Source: Methanoculleus horonobensis (lineage in GTDB: Archaea; Halobacteriota; Methanomicrobia; Methanomicrobiales; Methanoculleaceae). From it: a stretch of 64,000 bases of DNA. The stretch lies in contig NZ_BCNY01000015.1 in assembly GCF_001602375.1 (NCBI RefSeq), forward strand, positions 496,001-560,000, written 5' to 3'. Below, one piece after another: positions 25,172 to 33,713 of this stretch (positions are counted from its first letter, which is position 1; each line of letters begins with the position of its first letter). Both the position numbers and the translations under genes were made by a program. Below the pieces are notes generated by a model. That model ran no database searches and was not told the DNA's origin. It saw only the letters and a list, made by a program, of their open reading frames with translations.

Positions 25172-25414
25172 TCAACGGTTCTCCGGTTTCTTTCTCTCGG
25201 GAGGATTCAGGACGTCTTCGGGCGTCTTGATGTCCGGCCTGATGTGCGTCATCGGGAGGCAGTTGTACATCTCGCAGGCGCAGGTCGGGCATTTGACGAG
25301 ATCTTCATCGCTGCTGTCGATCCGGACCTCCCGTCCACAGTCGATGCAGATGAACCGGCCCGGGCCCGGCTTCTCACCGGCTTTCGCTGTCTTGTTGGTC
25401 TCTGGTTCGGCCAT
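25172..25414 (-). CDS. Small zinc-ribbon / rubredoxin-like protein
   Basis: The 80-residue protein has a charged leader, then [12 protein letters not shown] and [14 protein letters not shown], i.e. two CxxC knuckles 21 residues apart plus two further Cys. This pattern binds zinc or iron. It leads the operon with the desulforedoxin-like protein, CMD protein and peroxiredoxin. A TAAATAT box at 25448-25454 on the minus strand precedes it. Whether it is a redox carrier or a DNA- or RNA-binding ribbon cannot be told from sequence. Confidence 0.82.
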   Translation of the reverse strand: MAEPETNKTAKAGEKPGPGRFICIDCGREVRIDSSDEDLVKCPTCACEMYNCLPMTHIRPDIKTPEDVLNPPERKKPENR

Positions 25415-25447
25415 AGAAATTCACCAGAGCGGTAATTGCCTCACAAG

Positions 25448-25490
25448 ATATTTAGCCGTTCCCCTCCGGGCATACCCGTATCCTATTAAT
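25448..25490. promoter_or_regulatory. Divergent promoters of the peroxiredoxin operon and the flavoprotein gene
   Basis: TAAATAT on the minus strand (25448-25454) serves the zinc-ribbon operon. CTATTAAT on the plus strand (25483-25490) lies 24 bp before the ATG at 25514, giving a leaderless flavoprotein mRNA. The two boxes are about 30 bp apart, so a single redox regulator could control both. Confidence 0.55.
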
Positions 25491-25513
25491 AGAGTCATGC
25501 GCAACCCAGCACC

Positions 25514-26104
25514 ATGCAAAAGAAGGTTGTCGCGCTGCTCGGGAGCCCCGTTCTCGATGGGAACACCGCCCGTCTCCTCGACGAGGCTATCAGGGGTGCA
25601 GAGGAGGCCGGGTGCGAGGTCGAGAAGTTCGAGGTCGCACACATGGACGTTCTGCCCTGCATGGAGTTCTTCCAGTGCATGGAAAGCGATACCTGTCTTA
25701 TCCAGGACGAGATGGAGGAGATCTTTAAGAAGTTCCGGGAACTGGACGGCCTGATCATCGCCACCCCGGTGATGACGATGGGCATCCCCGGACGGCTCAA
25801 ATCGTTCATGGACAGGTTCCAGGTCTTTTACATGGCAAAATACCACCGGGGGCGCTCGTTCATCACTCCCGAGAGGCGGAAGAAGCGAAAGATGCTCTTC
25901 ATCTCGATCGCCGGGATGAACATCCCGAACGTATTTCTCGGCGTGAAGATGACCGCCCGGGCGTTCGGGGAGATCATCGACTGCCCTTACTGGGACGAGG
26001 TGCTCCAAAATGACATGGACACGATCCGGGACATCCGGACGCGGCCGGAGGTGGTGGAGGCGGCCCACAAGAAGGGCTACGAACTCGGGCAGCTTCTAGG
26101 CTGA
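25514..26104 (+). CDS. Isf-related flavoprotein with incomplete cluster motif
   Basis: The 196-residue protein has the FMN loop LLGSPVLDGNTARLLDEA and the second loop TPVMTMGIPGRLKSFMDR. At the Isf cluster position it reads CMEFFQCMESDTC. The second Cys of C-x2-C-x2-C-x5-C is replaced by Phe, leaving three Cys. It may therefore carry no [4Fe-4S] cluster, or bind one with another ligand. It diverges from the peroxiredoxin operon and overlaps the convergent CDF gene by 9 bp. Family membership is clear; the reaction is not. Confidence 0.85.
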   Translation: MQKKVVALLGSPVLDGNTARLLDEAIRGAEEAGCEVEKFEVAHMDVLPCMEFFQCMESDTCLIQDEMEEIFKKFRELDGLIIATPVMTMGIPGRLKSFMDRFQVFYMAKYHRGRSFITPERRKKRKMLFISIAGMNIPNVFLGVKMTARAFGEIIDCPYWDEVLQNDMDTIRDIRTRPEVVEAAHKKGYELGQLLG

Positions 26105-26962
26105 GTCGTCGGGCTCGATGTGGACGACGACATCGGCGAGCCCCGGCACCGCTTCCTTGAGCCGGCGTTCCACCTCGTCGGAGATATCGTGCGCCCGGGC
26201 GACCGGGAGTGCCGGATCGACGGTGATGTGGATGTCGGCAAGGATCTCGTCCGGTTTTCCCCGGCACCGGAAGTCGTGGTACCCGGTCACCCCCGGAGTA
26301 TCCATCACCACCGCTTCGATGAGCGCCGGGTCGCAGGGGAGTTTCATCGTGTCGGTGAGAACCCGGGCGGCGTCGTAGAGGACCCCGACCCCCATCCTCG
26401 CGATGAGGAGACCGATGGCGAACGCGATGACCGGGTCGGCCTCTGGGAACCCGAGCCCGACGGCGAGAAATCCCGCGAGGACGGCTAAGGAGACGAAGAC
26501 GTCGCTTTTTGTGTGCTGGGAGTCGGCGACCAGGATCTGGCTCCGGTACTCCTCGCCTTTTCGGCGTTCGTAGGTGGAGACGGCGAGATTGATGAGGACA
26601 GTTCCGACCATGACCCCGACGGTGACCGCGGTGATCTCGGGGGCGACGGCTTCGACGAGCCGCTGATAGCCCTCGTAGAGGATCCCGCCGGCGGTCAGGA
26701 GGAGCATCACCCCGATCGCCAGGGTGCCGAGTGTCTCGATCTTGCCGTGACCGTAGGGGTGTTCGGGGTCGGGAGGTTTCGCGGCGAAGTGGAGGGCGAC
26801 TATGCCGACGACGTTCGAGAGGGAGTCGAACCCCGAATGGAACGCGTCCGCCACCATGCTCACCGACCCGGCAAGGAGGCCGAAGACCACTTTGGCGAGT
26901 GCGACGAAGAGGTTCAGGGCAAGGACGATGAGAAAGATCCGGCGCACCCGTTTGCCATGCAT
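26096..26962 (-). CDS. Cation diffusion facilitator metal exporter
   Basis: The 288-residue protein shows six transmembrane helices in the N-terminal 200 residues and a cytoplasmic C-terminal domain. Metal ligands appear as VADAFHSGFDSLSN (helix 2: Asp and His/Asp) and VADSQHTKSDVFVS (helix 5). HPYGHGKIETLG is the conserved loop between. The set HxxxD/DxxxD in the helices is typical of Mn/Fe/Zn-transporting CDF proteins. The C-terminal ferredoxin-like domain ends VVVHIEPDDSA. The ATG at 26962 is chosen because longer versions lack a ribosome site. Within a redox block, Fe or Mn export is plausible. Confidence 0.9.
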   Translation of the reverse strand: MHGKRVRRIFLIVLALNLFVALAKVVFGLLAGSVSMVADAFHSGFDSLSNVVGIVALHFAAKPPDPEHPYGHGKIETLGTLAIGVMLLLTAGGILYEGYQRLVEAVAPEITAVTVGVMVGTVLINLAVSTYERRKGEEYRSQILVADSQHTKSDVFVSLAVLAGFLAVGLGFPEADPVIAFAIGLLIARMGVGVLYDAARVLTDTMKLPCDPALIEAVVMDTPGVTGYHDFRCRGKPDEILADIHITVDPALPVARAHDISDEVERRLKEAVPGLADVVVHIEPDDSA

Positions 26963-27048
26963 CCGCCCGGGGTAGGTGCTCCGGCGACATAGGGTTTCCG
27001 GAGATAAAGGTGAAAGATTTAATACGAGCGTCCTGCAATGATCCATCC

Positions 27049-27549
27049 ATGCCGACAGATGAGAACGCTCAGAATGCGTACGCCGGGGAGTCCCAGGCGA
27101 ACAGAAAGTACTCGGTCTTTGCAGAGAAGGCAGCCGCCGAGGGGTATCCCGCGGTGGCAAAACTCTTCCGTGCGGCAAGCGAAGCGGAAGCCGTCCACGC
27201 GAAACGTCTCCTCTTCATCCTGAACGCCGTCGGGAGCACCGAGGAGAACCTGAAAAGCGCGATGGAGGGCGAGAACTACGAGTTCATGGAGATGTATCCC
27301 GCGTTCGTCGCCGAAGCGAAGGAGGAGCGCAAGAACGAGGCCTCGATCGTCTTCACCCACGCGATGAAGGCGGAAGAGGTGCACGCGAACCTCTACCTCC
27401 AGGCGCTCGAGGCCGTCCGGGATGGAAAAGACCTCGACGCAGAGAAGGTCTTCCTCTGCCCGGTCTGCGGCAACGTCGAGATCGGCGCGGCGCCGGAGAA
27501 GTGCCCGATATGCGGGGTTCCGGCACGGATGTTCCGCGAAATTCAATAA
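27049..27549 (+). CDS. Rubrerythrin
   Basis: The 166-residue protein has the ferritin-like four-helix domain with di-iron ligands in AYAGESQANRKY, EAEAVHAKR, FVAEAKEERKN and KAEEVHANLY. It ends in a rubredoxin-like domain with CPVCGNVEIG and CPICGVPARMF. It reduces hydrogen peroxide. The ATG at 27049 is chosen because the family starts there and a GATTTAATAC box lies about 30 bp upstream, fitting a leaderless mRNA. It is 90 bp upstream of the Grx-TrxR fusion on the same strand. Confidence 0.95.
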   Translation: MPTDENAQNAYAGESQANRKYSVFAEKAAAEGYPAVAKLFRAASEAEAVHAKRLLFILNAVGSTEENLKSAMEGENYEFMEMYPAFVAEAKEERKNEASIVFTHAMKAEEVHANLYLQALEAVRDGKDLDAEKVFLCPVCGNVEIGAAPEKCPICGVPARMFREIQ

Positions 27550-27639
27550 TTTCCCTTCTTTTCAGTTTGGTGCCGTCATCTATGGCGTTCTTCCGCGCAT
27601 CCCTCTATGTTAAATACTCTTCCCGAGATATCCACCTTC

Positions 27640-28824
27640 ATGGCAGGCGTTAAGGTCTACACGACGGAGAACTGCCCCTACTGCCGGATGGTTCAGGCGT
27701 TCCTCCGGAAACAGGATGTCGAATACGAGATCGTCGACGTCGGGAAAGATCGCGAGGCGGCCCGGGAGATGATCGAGATCTCGGGGCAGCGGGGGGTGCC
27801 GGTCACGGTCTTTGGCGACGAGGTGGTCGTCGGGTTCGATGCAAAGAGGCTCCGGGAGCTCTTCGGGACGCCGGCGGAGGAGATCGTCTACGACGCGGTC
27901 ATCGTGGGCGCTGGTCCGGCAGGGCTGACGGCAGCGGTCTACTGTGCCCGGAAGCTCATGAAGACCGTCGTCATAGCGGAGAACATCGGCGGCCAGGCGG
28001 CCTGGAGCTGGGCTATCGAGAACTACATGGGGTTCTCGACGATCTCGGGCGAGGAACTGATCCGGAAGTTCGAGGAGCAGGTCAGAGGGTTCCATGTCCA
28101 TCTTGAGCTCGATAGCGTCGGGGAGGTTCGCAAAGAGGACGAGACGCTCCTTGTCCGGACAGCCTCGGGAACGGTCTACCGTTCCCGGACGCTCATCCTG
28201 GCTCCGGGCAAAGAGCCCCGGCGGCTTGGGATTCCCGGTGAGGATCGGCTGATGGGGAAGGGTGTCTCGATCTGCGCCGTCTGCGACGCCCCGCTCTACC
28301 GCGACAAACCGGTGGCCGTCGTCGGCGGCGGAAACGCGGCGCTCCAGACCGCGATCGAGATGACGGAGTTCGCGAGTTCGGTGACCCTGATCGCCCGGAG
28401 GGATCTCCGGTGCGACGAGGTCTACATCGACCGGGCAGAGAAGGCGGGGGTGCAGACCTTCTCCCACCATGAGGTGACGGCGCTCCACGGGGACGCGGGC
28501 CTGACCGGGATCACGGTCCGCGACCGCGAGACCGGCGAGGAGACGGATCTCGGCGTGGAGGGACTCTTCCTCGCGATCGGGCTTGCGCCGAATACCGGCT
28601 TCCTCAAGGGTCTCGTGGCGCTGAACGAGCAGGGCGAGATCATCATCGACGAGAACGGCCATACAAGCGTTCCCGGGGTCTTCGCGGCCGGGGACGCGAC
28701 CTGCGTCAAGGCCAAGCAGATCATCGTCGCTGCCGGCGACGGGGCGAAGGCGGCGCTCGAGGCGCACGAGTACTTCGAGGAACTCACGGGCGAACCGACC
28801 GAGAAGCGGGCGGTCTGCACGTGA
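27640..28824 (+). CDS. Glutaredoxin-thioredoxin reductase fusion
   Basis: Residues 1-80 form a glutaredoxin-like domain (VKVYTTENCPYCRMVQAFL, with the CPYC active site, and GVPVTVFGDEVVVGFD). Residues about 85-394 form a thioredoxin reductase-type flavoprotein, with FAD motif VIVGAGPAGLTAAVYCAR, redox Cys pair CAVCDA, a second dinucleotide motif VAVVGGGNAALQTAIEM and VFAAGDATCVKAKQ. The reductase can thus pass electrons directly to its own glutaredoxin head. ATG 27640 lies about 25 bp after GTTAAATAC, i.e. leaderless. HRRD is replaced by ARRD in the second motif region, so NADH/NADPH preference is uncertain. Confidence 0.92.
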   Translation: MAGVKVYTTENCPYCRMVQAFLRKQDVEYEIVDVGKDREAAREMIEISGQRGVPVTVFGDEVVVGFDAKRLRELFGTPAEEIVYDAVIVGAGPAGLTAAVYCARKLMKTVVIAENIGGQAAWSWAIENYMGFSTISGEELIRKFEEQVRGFHVHLELDSVGEVRKEDETLLVRTASGTVYRSRTLILAPGKEPRRLGIPGEDRLMGKGVSICAVCDAPLYRDKPVAVVGGGNAALQTAIEMTEFASSVTLIARRDLRCDEVYIDRAEKAGVQTFSHHEVTALHGDAGLTGITVRDRETGEETDLGVEGLFLAIGLAPNTGFLKGLVALNEQGEIIIDENGHTSVPGVFAAGDATCVKAKQIIVAAGDGAKAALEAHEYFEELTGEPTEKRAVCT

Positions 28825-29080
28825 GGCGAGCCCATAGCCGGATCCCTTCGTCCGGCGCCTGGAGGACGAAGGGGTTGGCGCTCAGAACCCGTTCGGCGAA
28901 CGTCTCGTCGGTGTAGCAGAGCGGTTCGACCGGGAGATCGGTGAGATCGAGGGTGGTCGCCGCCCGTTTATGATGCCGCTCGCGGAAGTCTCCGCGGGCG
29001 AACGAGCCGTAGAGGATGACGGCACTCAGCCGCCGGCGCGACCTGGTTTCGTGGGCGGGATCCCGGATCTGCTTCTTCAC
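28784..29080 (-). pseudogene. Decayed MNT-type nucleotidyltransferase
   Basis: A frame from GTG at 29080 reads LSAVILYGSFARGDFRERHH and then diverges. The GSFARG motif of minimal nucleotidyltransferases is intact, but the GSDIDLLV stretch that supplies the two catalytic Asp is missing. The following part ends in Arg/Pro-rich sequence overlapping the neighbouring gene. The frame overlaps the preceding HEPN remnant by a GTGA junction, as in functional pairs. This is the broken half of a HEPN-MNT module. Confidence 0.6.
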
Positions 29081-29217
29081 CCGGGGAGCGATCGCCGCGC
29101 GGCACTGCAGATCGCGTCCGCATGCTCGATGCATTCTTCGGCATCCTCCCTGTCATAGTATTCCGACGGTGTCAGGTGAACGTCCCTCTCTGGAGATCCC
29201 GGAAATGGCGCTCCCCC
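29077..29217 (-). pseudogene. C-terminal remnant of a HEPN-domain protein
   Basis: The open stretch without a start reads LTPSEYYDREDAEECIEHAD and ends CSAARRSLPG before a stop at 29077-29079. The pattern matches the rear helix of HEPN proteins such as those paired with MNT enzymes. The N-terminal two thirds are missing. A stop at 29218-29220 ends the frame upstream, immediately behind the ATPase gene. Confidence 0.45.
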
Positions 29218-29236
29218 TCACGGCATCAAATCTCCT

Positions 29237-30622
29237 TCAGATCCCCCCGAGCCCGAGGTCGTCGAGATCCATGACGTAGAACCCCCTGGCCCTGAGCACC
29301 TCCTTGCTCTCGACGGTGCGGGCGGCGATACCGGTGGCCAAGGGCCTTGCGAGACCCTTCACGAGCGGCAATTTCTCCTCCAGGGCGGCGAGGATGCCGT
29401 GTGCCTCGGCGAGGGAGAGGTTGCGGTTCTTGATCTCGACGGCGAGGCTTCCTTCCGGGCCGAGGGCGAGGAGGTCGATCTCGTCCCCCCGGCGGTTCCA
29501 CCAGGAGCCGATCTCTTCGTACCGCTCCGCGAGGTCACGGGCGAGAAGGGTCCGGATCATCTCTTCGAAGGCCCGGCCGGAGAACCCCCTCCACTCCCGG
29601 AGGATCCGGTCTTTCAGGAGGTCGAAGCGGCCGCTCTCGTAGAGGCTCATGTTCCGGTATATGTAAATAGCGTAAAACCGGAAGAAGTTGTCCGCAAAAG
29701 CGTATCTGCCCATCTTCGAGCGTTTCCCTCTTTCGGTGACCGGAACCCGGTACTCGATGACCCCGAGAAGGTCGACAAGGTCACGCAGGTACGGGGGGAG
29801 CGAGGTCGAGGGAAGGCGGACAACGTCGGCGATCTCCTTCTGGGATCTCTTCCCTTCAGCAATGGCGGCGAGGATCTCGTAGTAGGTCGCATGCTCCCGC
29901 CCGAACTCTTCGACCACGACATCGCTCATCTCCCGGCGGAGTGGGGCGAGGTCGTCGAGGACAAGCCGGTCGAGGGCGGTCTCGAGGTCGGTGCACCCGT
30001 ACTTCTCGATGAACGTGTAGTAGTAGATCGTCCCGCCGAAGAGAAGGTAAAGGTCGAGACGTTCTGCAGGGTTCCGCACCCCAAGGTCTTCGAGGATGGC
30101 GAGGCATTCTTCTGGTTTGAACGGGCGGAGCGTCAGGATGTTGTCGGCACGCCGGAAGAGGGGAGCGTTTCCTTCGAGGAAGATCTCGCGGATCATTCCG
30201 ACCGACGAGCCGGAGATGATGACGAAGAGGTGCGAGTCCCGCCCCTTCAGATCCCAGAACCGTTGCATCTGGGAGATGAACGAGGGATGAACCTTCAGGA
30301 AACGCTGAAACTCGTCGAAGACGACGATCAGAGGTTTGTCGTAGGAGAAGAGGAACTCAAGGAACGTCTCCGGGGTGTCGGTCTTGATGTAGCCGGGGAG
30401 GTTGAGCGCCTCTGCCGTCAGCCCCCCGAACTCCTCCATGAGAGCTTCGATGCTCTTGTTCCCATCGACGTAGAAGTAGAGGGCCGGTTTTCCCTTGCAG
30501 AACTCCTTGATGAGCTCGGTCTTGCCGACCCTTCGCCTGCCGGTGACGACGAGGAAGGAGGGAGTCCGGGCGTAGAGGTGCTCCATCAACTGGAGTTCCC
30601 GCTCCCTGCCGTAGAACCTCAT
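29237..30622 (-). CDS. Archaeal ATPase with winged helix and C-terminal nuclease-like (DUF234) domain
   Basis: The 461-residue protein starts MRFYGRERELQLMEHLY. It has Walker A VVTGRRRVGKTELIKEF near residue 27, Walker B KPLIVVFDEFQRF near 98 and a sensor motif FVIISGSSVGMI. After the AAA-like module comes a winged helix (KRSQKEIADVVRLPSTSL, about residues 265-320) and a C-terminal PD-(D/E)xK-like core WWNRRGDEIDLLALG and LAVEIKNRN. Such proteins are numerous in archaea; their role is unsettled, with mobile-element or defence links suggested. The ATG at 30622 lies at the edge of an AT-rich inverted repeat. Confidence 0.9.
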   Translation of the reverse strand: MRFYGRERELQLMEHLYARTPSFLVVTGRRRVGKTELIKEFCKGKPALYFYVDGNKSIEALMEEFGGLTAEALNLPGYIKTDTPETFLEFLFSYDKPLIVVFDEFQRFLKVHPSFISQMQRFWDLKGRDSHLFVIISGSSVGMIREIFLEGNAPLFRRADNILTLRPFKPEECLAILEDLGVRNPAERLDLYLLFGGTIYYYTFIEKYGCTDLETALDRLVLDDLAPLRREMSDVVVEEFGREHATYYEILAAIAEGKRSQKEIADVVRLPSTSLPPYLRDLVDLLGVIEYRVPVTERGKRSKMGRYAFADNFFRFYAIYIYRNMSLYESGRFDLLKDRILREWRGFSGRAFEEMIRTLLARDLAERYEEIGSWWNRRGDEIDLLALGPEGSLAVEIKNRNLSLAEAHGILAALEEKLPLVKGLARPLATGIAARTVESKEVLRARGFYVMDLDDLGLGGI

Positions 30623-30659
30623 AATGATTATAGATATAATAATTATAGGTATAATCATT
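30623..30659. promoter_or_regulatory. AT-rich inverted repeat abutting the ATPase start
   Basis: AATGATTATA (30623-30632) and TATAATCATT (30650-30659) are perfect 10-bp inverted arms around a 17-bp AT-only or near AT-only spacer. The element begins next to the ATPase start codon and contains its TATA box. AT content contrasts sharply with the surroundings. It may be an operator bound by the winged helix of the ATPase itself. Confidence 0.5.
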
Positions 30660-30713
30660 GTGGTGCCGCCCCGGAGAGACACCCTTATCTCCCGGGAGGA
30701 ACGATCCCCTGCC

Positions 30714-30767
30714 ATGGCAGGGTCGGAGGCGGTCGCGGATCAGTTCTTCGGGGTGACGGGCCGGTGA
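30714..30767 (+). other. Possible 17-codon upstream ORF before AIP synthase
   Basis: ATG at 30714 opens MAGSEAVADQFFGVTGR and stops with TGA overlapping the GTG start of the next gene (GTGA). GGGAGG lies 12 bp before the ATG. Such an overlap usually means coupled translation. It could be a leader peptide, the remains of an upstream gene, or chance. Confidence 0.35.
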
Positions 30768-31366
30768 TCGAGGAGCACCTCCGGGCGGGGACGAGCGGTG
30801 CGCTCATGCGAATCGCGGCCCTCATCGCCCGGACTGGGGCGACCCCGAACACCCTCACCCTGCTCGGGTTTCTCGGGATGGGGGCTGCCGGGTTCCTCTG
30901 CGCCGCCGGATCGTTCTTCTTCGCCGGCCTCGTCGTCGCCGCATCCTGTGTCTTCGACGCCCTCGACGGGGCGCTCGCCCGGGTGACCGGCGCGGCTTCA
31001 CTCTATGGCGCGTTCTTCGACTCGTTCCTGGACCGCTACGCCGAGGCTGCGGTCTACGGGGGGCTCGTCGTCTACTACACGGGGGCGGGAACGCCCTGGG
31101 GCGTCGAGGCCGCTTTTTTCGCCGCTATCGGTTCGCTGATGGTCAGTTACGCCCGGGCCCGGGCCGAGGGGCTCGGGGTCGAGTGCCGGACCGGGCTCTT
31201 TGCCCGGCCGGAGCGGATCGCGGTCATCATCATCGGGCTGGTGACGGGGCTCGTCCTCCCGGCGCTCGTCGTCCTCGCGGTCGCGACGAACATTACTGCG
31301 GTGCGAAGGCTCCTCGCTGTCCGGGGAGTTACGCTTTCTGTGTCACGGCCGCCTCGGTCACCGTGA
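30764..31366 (+). CDS. Archaetidylinositol phosphate synthase (CDP-alcohol phosphatidyltransferase)
   Basis: The 200-residue membrane enzyme joins CDP-archaeol and inositol phosphate in archaeal lipid synthesis. The signature D-x2-DG-x2-AR-x8-G-x3-D-x3-D is complete: Asp65, Asp68, Gly69, Ala72, Arg73, Gly82, Asp86 and Asp90. About six transmembrane helices follow the usual layout. The GTG at 30764 is chosen because GGGTGAC precedes it and the family begins here; longer frames upstream are not coding. The exact polar head substrate could be another alcohol. Confidence 0.86.
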   Translation: MIEEHLRAGTSGALMRIAALIARTGATPNTLTLLGFLGMGAAGFLCAAGSFFFAGLVVAASCVFDALDGALARVTGAASLYGAFFDSFLDRYAEAAVYGGLVVYYTGAGTPWGVEAAFFAAIGSLMVSYARARAEGLGVECRTGLFARPERIAVIIIGLVTGLVLPALVVLAVATNITAVRRLLAVRGVTLSVSRPPRSP

Positions 31367-31457
31367 TCTCTTCGTTCCTGCCGCCGCTCCGCCCGACGAT
31401 CCCGATTTTTAGGGCACATTTTTGATTTCTGCGCATTTTTCGGGGAGATCGATCCCG

Positions 31458-31465
31458 TTATATAT
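31458..31465 (+). promoter_or_regulatory. TATA box of the ablA-ablB operon
   Basis: TTATATAT lies 36-43 bp upstream of the ablA ATG. The expected start of transcription falls at the GGAGG ribosome site (31488-31492), giving a very short leader. T-rich stretches just upstream (31410-31440) end the previous transcript. Confidence 0.65.
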
Positions 31466-31500
31466 GATTGGCGGTACAGTGTGACCCGGAGGAACTGCAA

Positions 31501-32814
31501 ATGGCCATTTTATCAACCAACCAGCAGGAGATAGCAGAAAGGATCGATGCAGGTGCCGCCGCGGAAGTCTGGCGGGACTGGAAGTGGCAGGTCCGGCACG
31601 CGATCACTGGGATCTCCACGTTTGAGCGGCTGCTCGGCGTATCGTTCGGAGAGGACGAGCGGCGGGAGCTGGAAGAGACCGCAAGCAGGTTCCCCCTGAG
31701 GATAACGCCGTACTACCTCTCGCTCATTGATCCAAAGGATCTCTGGAACGACCCGATCTTCATGCAATGCTTCCCGTCGCCGGCGGAGCTGCAGGTCGAG
31801 CCCGACGACATGGAGGACCCGCTTGCCGAGGACGCCGACCACCCGGCTCCCTGCATCACCCACCGCTACCCCGACCGGGTGCTCTTTTTGGTCAGCAACG
31901 TCTGCGCCATGTACTGCCGGCACTGCACCCGGAAGCGGAAGGTCGGGGACGTCGACTCCATCCCCTCAGAGGCCGAGGTGATCGAGAGCCTCGACTACAT
32001 CCGGGAGAACCCCCAGATCCGGGACGTCCTCCTCTCCGGGGGCGATCCGTTCATGCTTCCCGACGACCGCCTCGACTGGATCCTGACCGAACTCGACGAC
32101 ATCGAGCACGTCGAGGTGGTCCGGATCGGCACCCGGGTTCCGGTCGTCCTCCCCTACCGCGTCACGGATGAACTCTGCGCGATGCTCGCCCGGCACCACC
32201 CGCTCTGGGTGAACACCCACTTCAACCACCCGGCGGAGATCACGACATCCTCGCAGAAGGCGCTCGCACGGCTTGCCGATGCCGGCATACCGCTCGGCAA
32301 CCAGACCGTCCTCCTGGCGGGGGTGAACGACTGCCCCCGGATCATGAGGACCCTGGTGCAGAAACTCGTCAGGAACCGGGTCCGCCCCTACTACCTCTAC
32401 CAGTGCGACCTCTCCGAGGGGCTCACCCATTTCCGCACCCCGGTCTCCAAGGGGATCGAGATCATCGAGAGCCTCATCGGGCATACCAGCGGGTTTGCCG
32501 TCCCGACCTACGTCATCGACGCTCCCGGCGGCGGCGGGAAGATCCCGGTAATGCCCCAGTACCTCATCTCCTGGGCCACGAACCGGGTGGTGCTCCGGAA
32601 CTTCGAGGGAGTGATCACCACCTACCGCGAGCCCGATTCCTACGAGCCGGTCTGGTGCGACCGCAAGTGCGCGACCTGCGGGCAGTACCTCAGGCTCGAG
32701 GGCGCGGACGAGTCCAAAGCGGTCGGGATCGTCAAACTCCTCTCGGACGAGGATCCGACGACAGCACTCGTCCCGGAGCACACCGAGCGGTTCGAGCGGA
32801 GAAATGAGTCCTGA
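31501..32814 (+). CDS. ablA: Lysine 2,3-aminomutase
   Basis: The 437-residue radical-SAM, PLP-dependent enzyme converts lysine to beta-lysine. The cluster motif [16 protein letters not shown] (C-x3-C-x2-C) is near residue 140, followed by [15 protein letters not shown]. The PLP Lys is likely in the [15 protein letters not shown] segment near residue 345. The C-terminal zinc-type Cys in [13 protein letters not shown] are also present. It forms the osmolyte pathway with ablB, whose start overlaps its stop by 11 bp. The ATG at 31501 has GGAGG at 8 bp; a longer upstream frame is excluded by the promoter. Confidence 0.95.
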   Translation: MAILSTNQQEIAERIDAGAAAEVWRDWKWQVRHAITGISTFERLLGVSFGEDERRELEETASRFPLRITPYYLSLIDPKDLWNDPIFMQCFPSPAELQVEPDDMEDPLAEDADHPAPCITHRYPDRVLFLVSNVCAMYCRHCTRKRKVGDVDSIPSEAEVIESLDYIRENPQIRDVLLSGGDPFMLPDDRLDWILTELDDIEHVEVVRIGTRVPVVLPYRVTDELCAMLARHHPLWVNTHFNHPAEITTSSQKALARLADAGIPLGNQTVLLAGVNDCPRIMRTLVQKLVRNRVRPYYLYQCDLSEGLTHFRTPVSKGIEIIESLIGHTSGFAVPTYVIDAPGGGGKIPVMPQYLISWATNRVVLRNFEGVITTYREPDSYEPVWCDRKCATCGQYLRLEGADESKAVGIVKLLSDEDPTTALVPEHTERFERRNES

Positions 32815-33643
32815 TACCGTCACGACGATCGGCGGCACCCTCGTCCAGCACGGACGGTTGAGCGACCGGATCTACGTGATGCACCTCTCGCCCGCCGACC
32901 TTCCTGGAATTCTCGACGACCTCGATGCGCTCGCACAGAGAGAGCGCTACACGAAGATATTTGTAAAAGTGCCGGCCTCCGCCCTCCCGCTCTTCATCGC
33001 CCGGGGCTACATCGTCGAGGCGCGGGTTCCCCGGTTCTTCCGGGGCAGGGAGGACGGGTATTTCGCGGCGAAGTTCTTCGATGCGGATCGCAGGCAGGAG
33101 TCGGCCGATGTCGCCGCGGTCATCGCGGCCGTCCGCGAGAAGGCCGGCGATGCCCGCCCCGCCGGCCTCCCGCCGGGCTGGAAGTATGCGCCCGGGTCAG
33201 AGGACGACGCCGACGACCTGGCCGCGCTCTACGGCGAGGTCTTTGCGACCTACCCGTTTCCCATCGCCGATCCCGGCTACCTGCGGGAGACGATGGCCGG
33301 GGACTACCGCTACTTCACCGTCCGCACCGCCGACGGCCGGCTTGCCGCGGCCTCCTCGGCGGAGATCTACCGCGAGGACGAGAACGTCGAGATGACCGAT
33401 TTCGCCGTGCACCCGGATTTCCGGGGCCAAAACCTCTCGGGCTTCCTCCTCTCCCGGATGGAGGGGGAGATGCGGGCGGCCGGGATGAAGATCGCCTTCA
33501 CCATCGCCCGGGCGCTCTCCTACCCGATCAACGCCACGTTCGCCCGGGCGGGGTATGCGTGGGGCGGGACGCTCGTCAACAACACCAACATCTGCGGCGG
33601 GTTCGAGAGCATGAACGTCTGGTATCGGCCACTCGTGAGGTGA
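32804..33643 (+). CDS. ablB: Beta-lysine N-acetyltransferase
   Basis: The 279-residue GNAT enzyme acetylates beta-lysine to N-epsilon-acetyl-beta-lysine, a compatible solute of methanogens. The GNAT core is at about residues 125-270, with the acetyl-CoA site in [20 protein letters not shown]. The N-terminal 110 residues form the domain typical of AblB ([16 protein letters not shown] at the start). The gene overlaps ablA by 11 bp. Confidence 0.95.
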   Translation: MSPDTVTTIGGTLVQHGRLSDRIYVMHLSPADLPGILDDLDALAQRERYTKIFVKVPASALPLFIARGYIVEARVPRFFRGREDGYFAAKFFDADRRQESADVAAVIAAVREKAGDARPAGLPPGWKYAPGSEDDADDLAALYGEVFATYPFPIADPGYLRETMAGDYRYFTVRTADGRLAAASSAEIYREDENVEMTDFAVHPDFRGQNLSGFLLSRMEGEMRAAGMKIAFTIARALSYPINATFARAGYAWGGTLVNNTNICGGFESMNVWYRPLVR

Positions 33644-33713
33644 GGAGAAGGTCCGCCGCCGGTGTAAGGATGGGTGTCGTGCCGGCTTTTGGGGCGCACG
33701 CTCGTCTGCCGGT

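Noticed and set aside
29399-30763. Long plus-strand frame upstream of and in phase with the AIP synthase
   Set aside because: It is the complement of the ATPase gene; the true synthase starts at GTG 30764 where the family homology begins.
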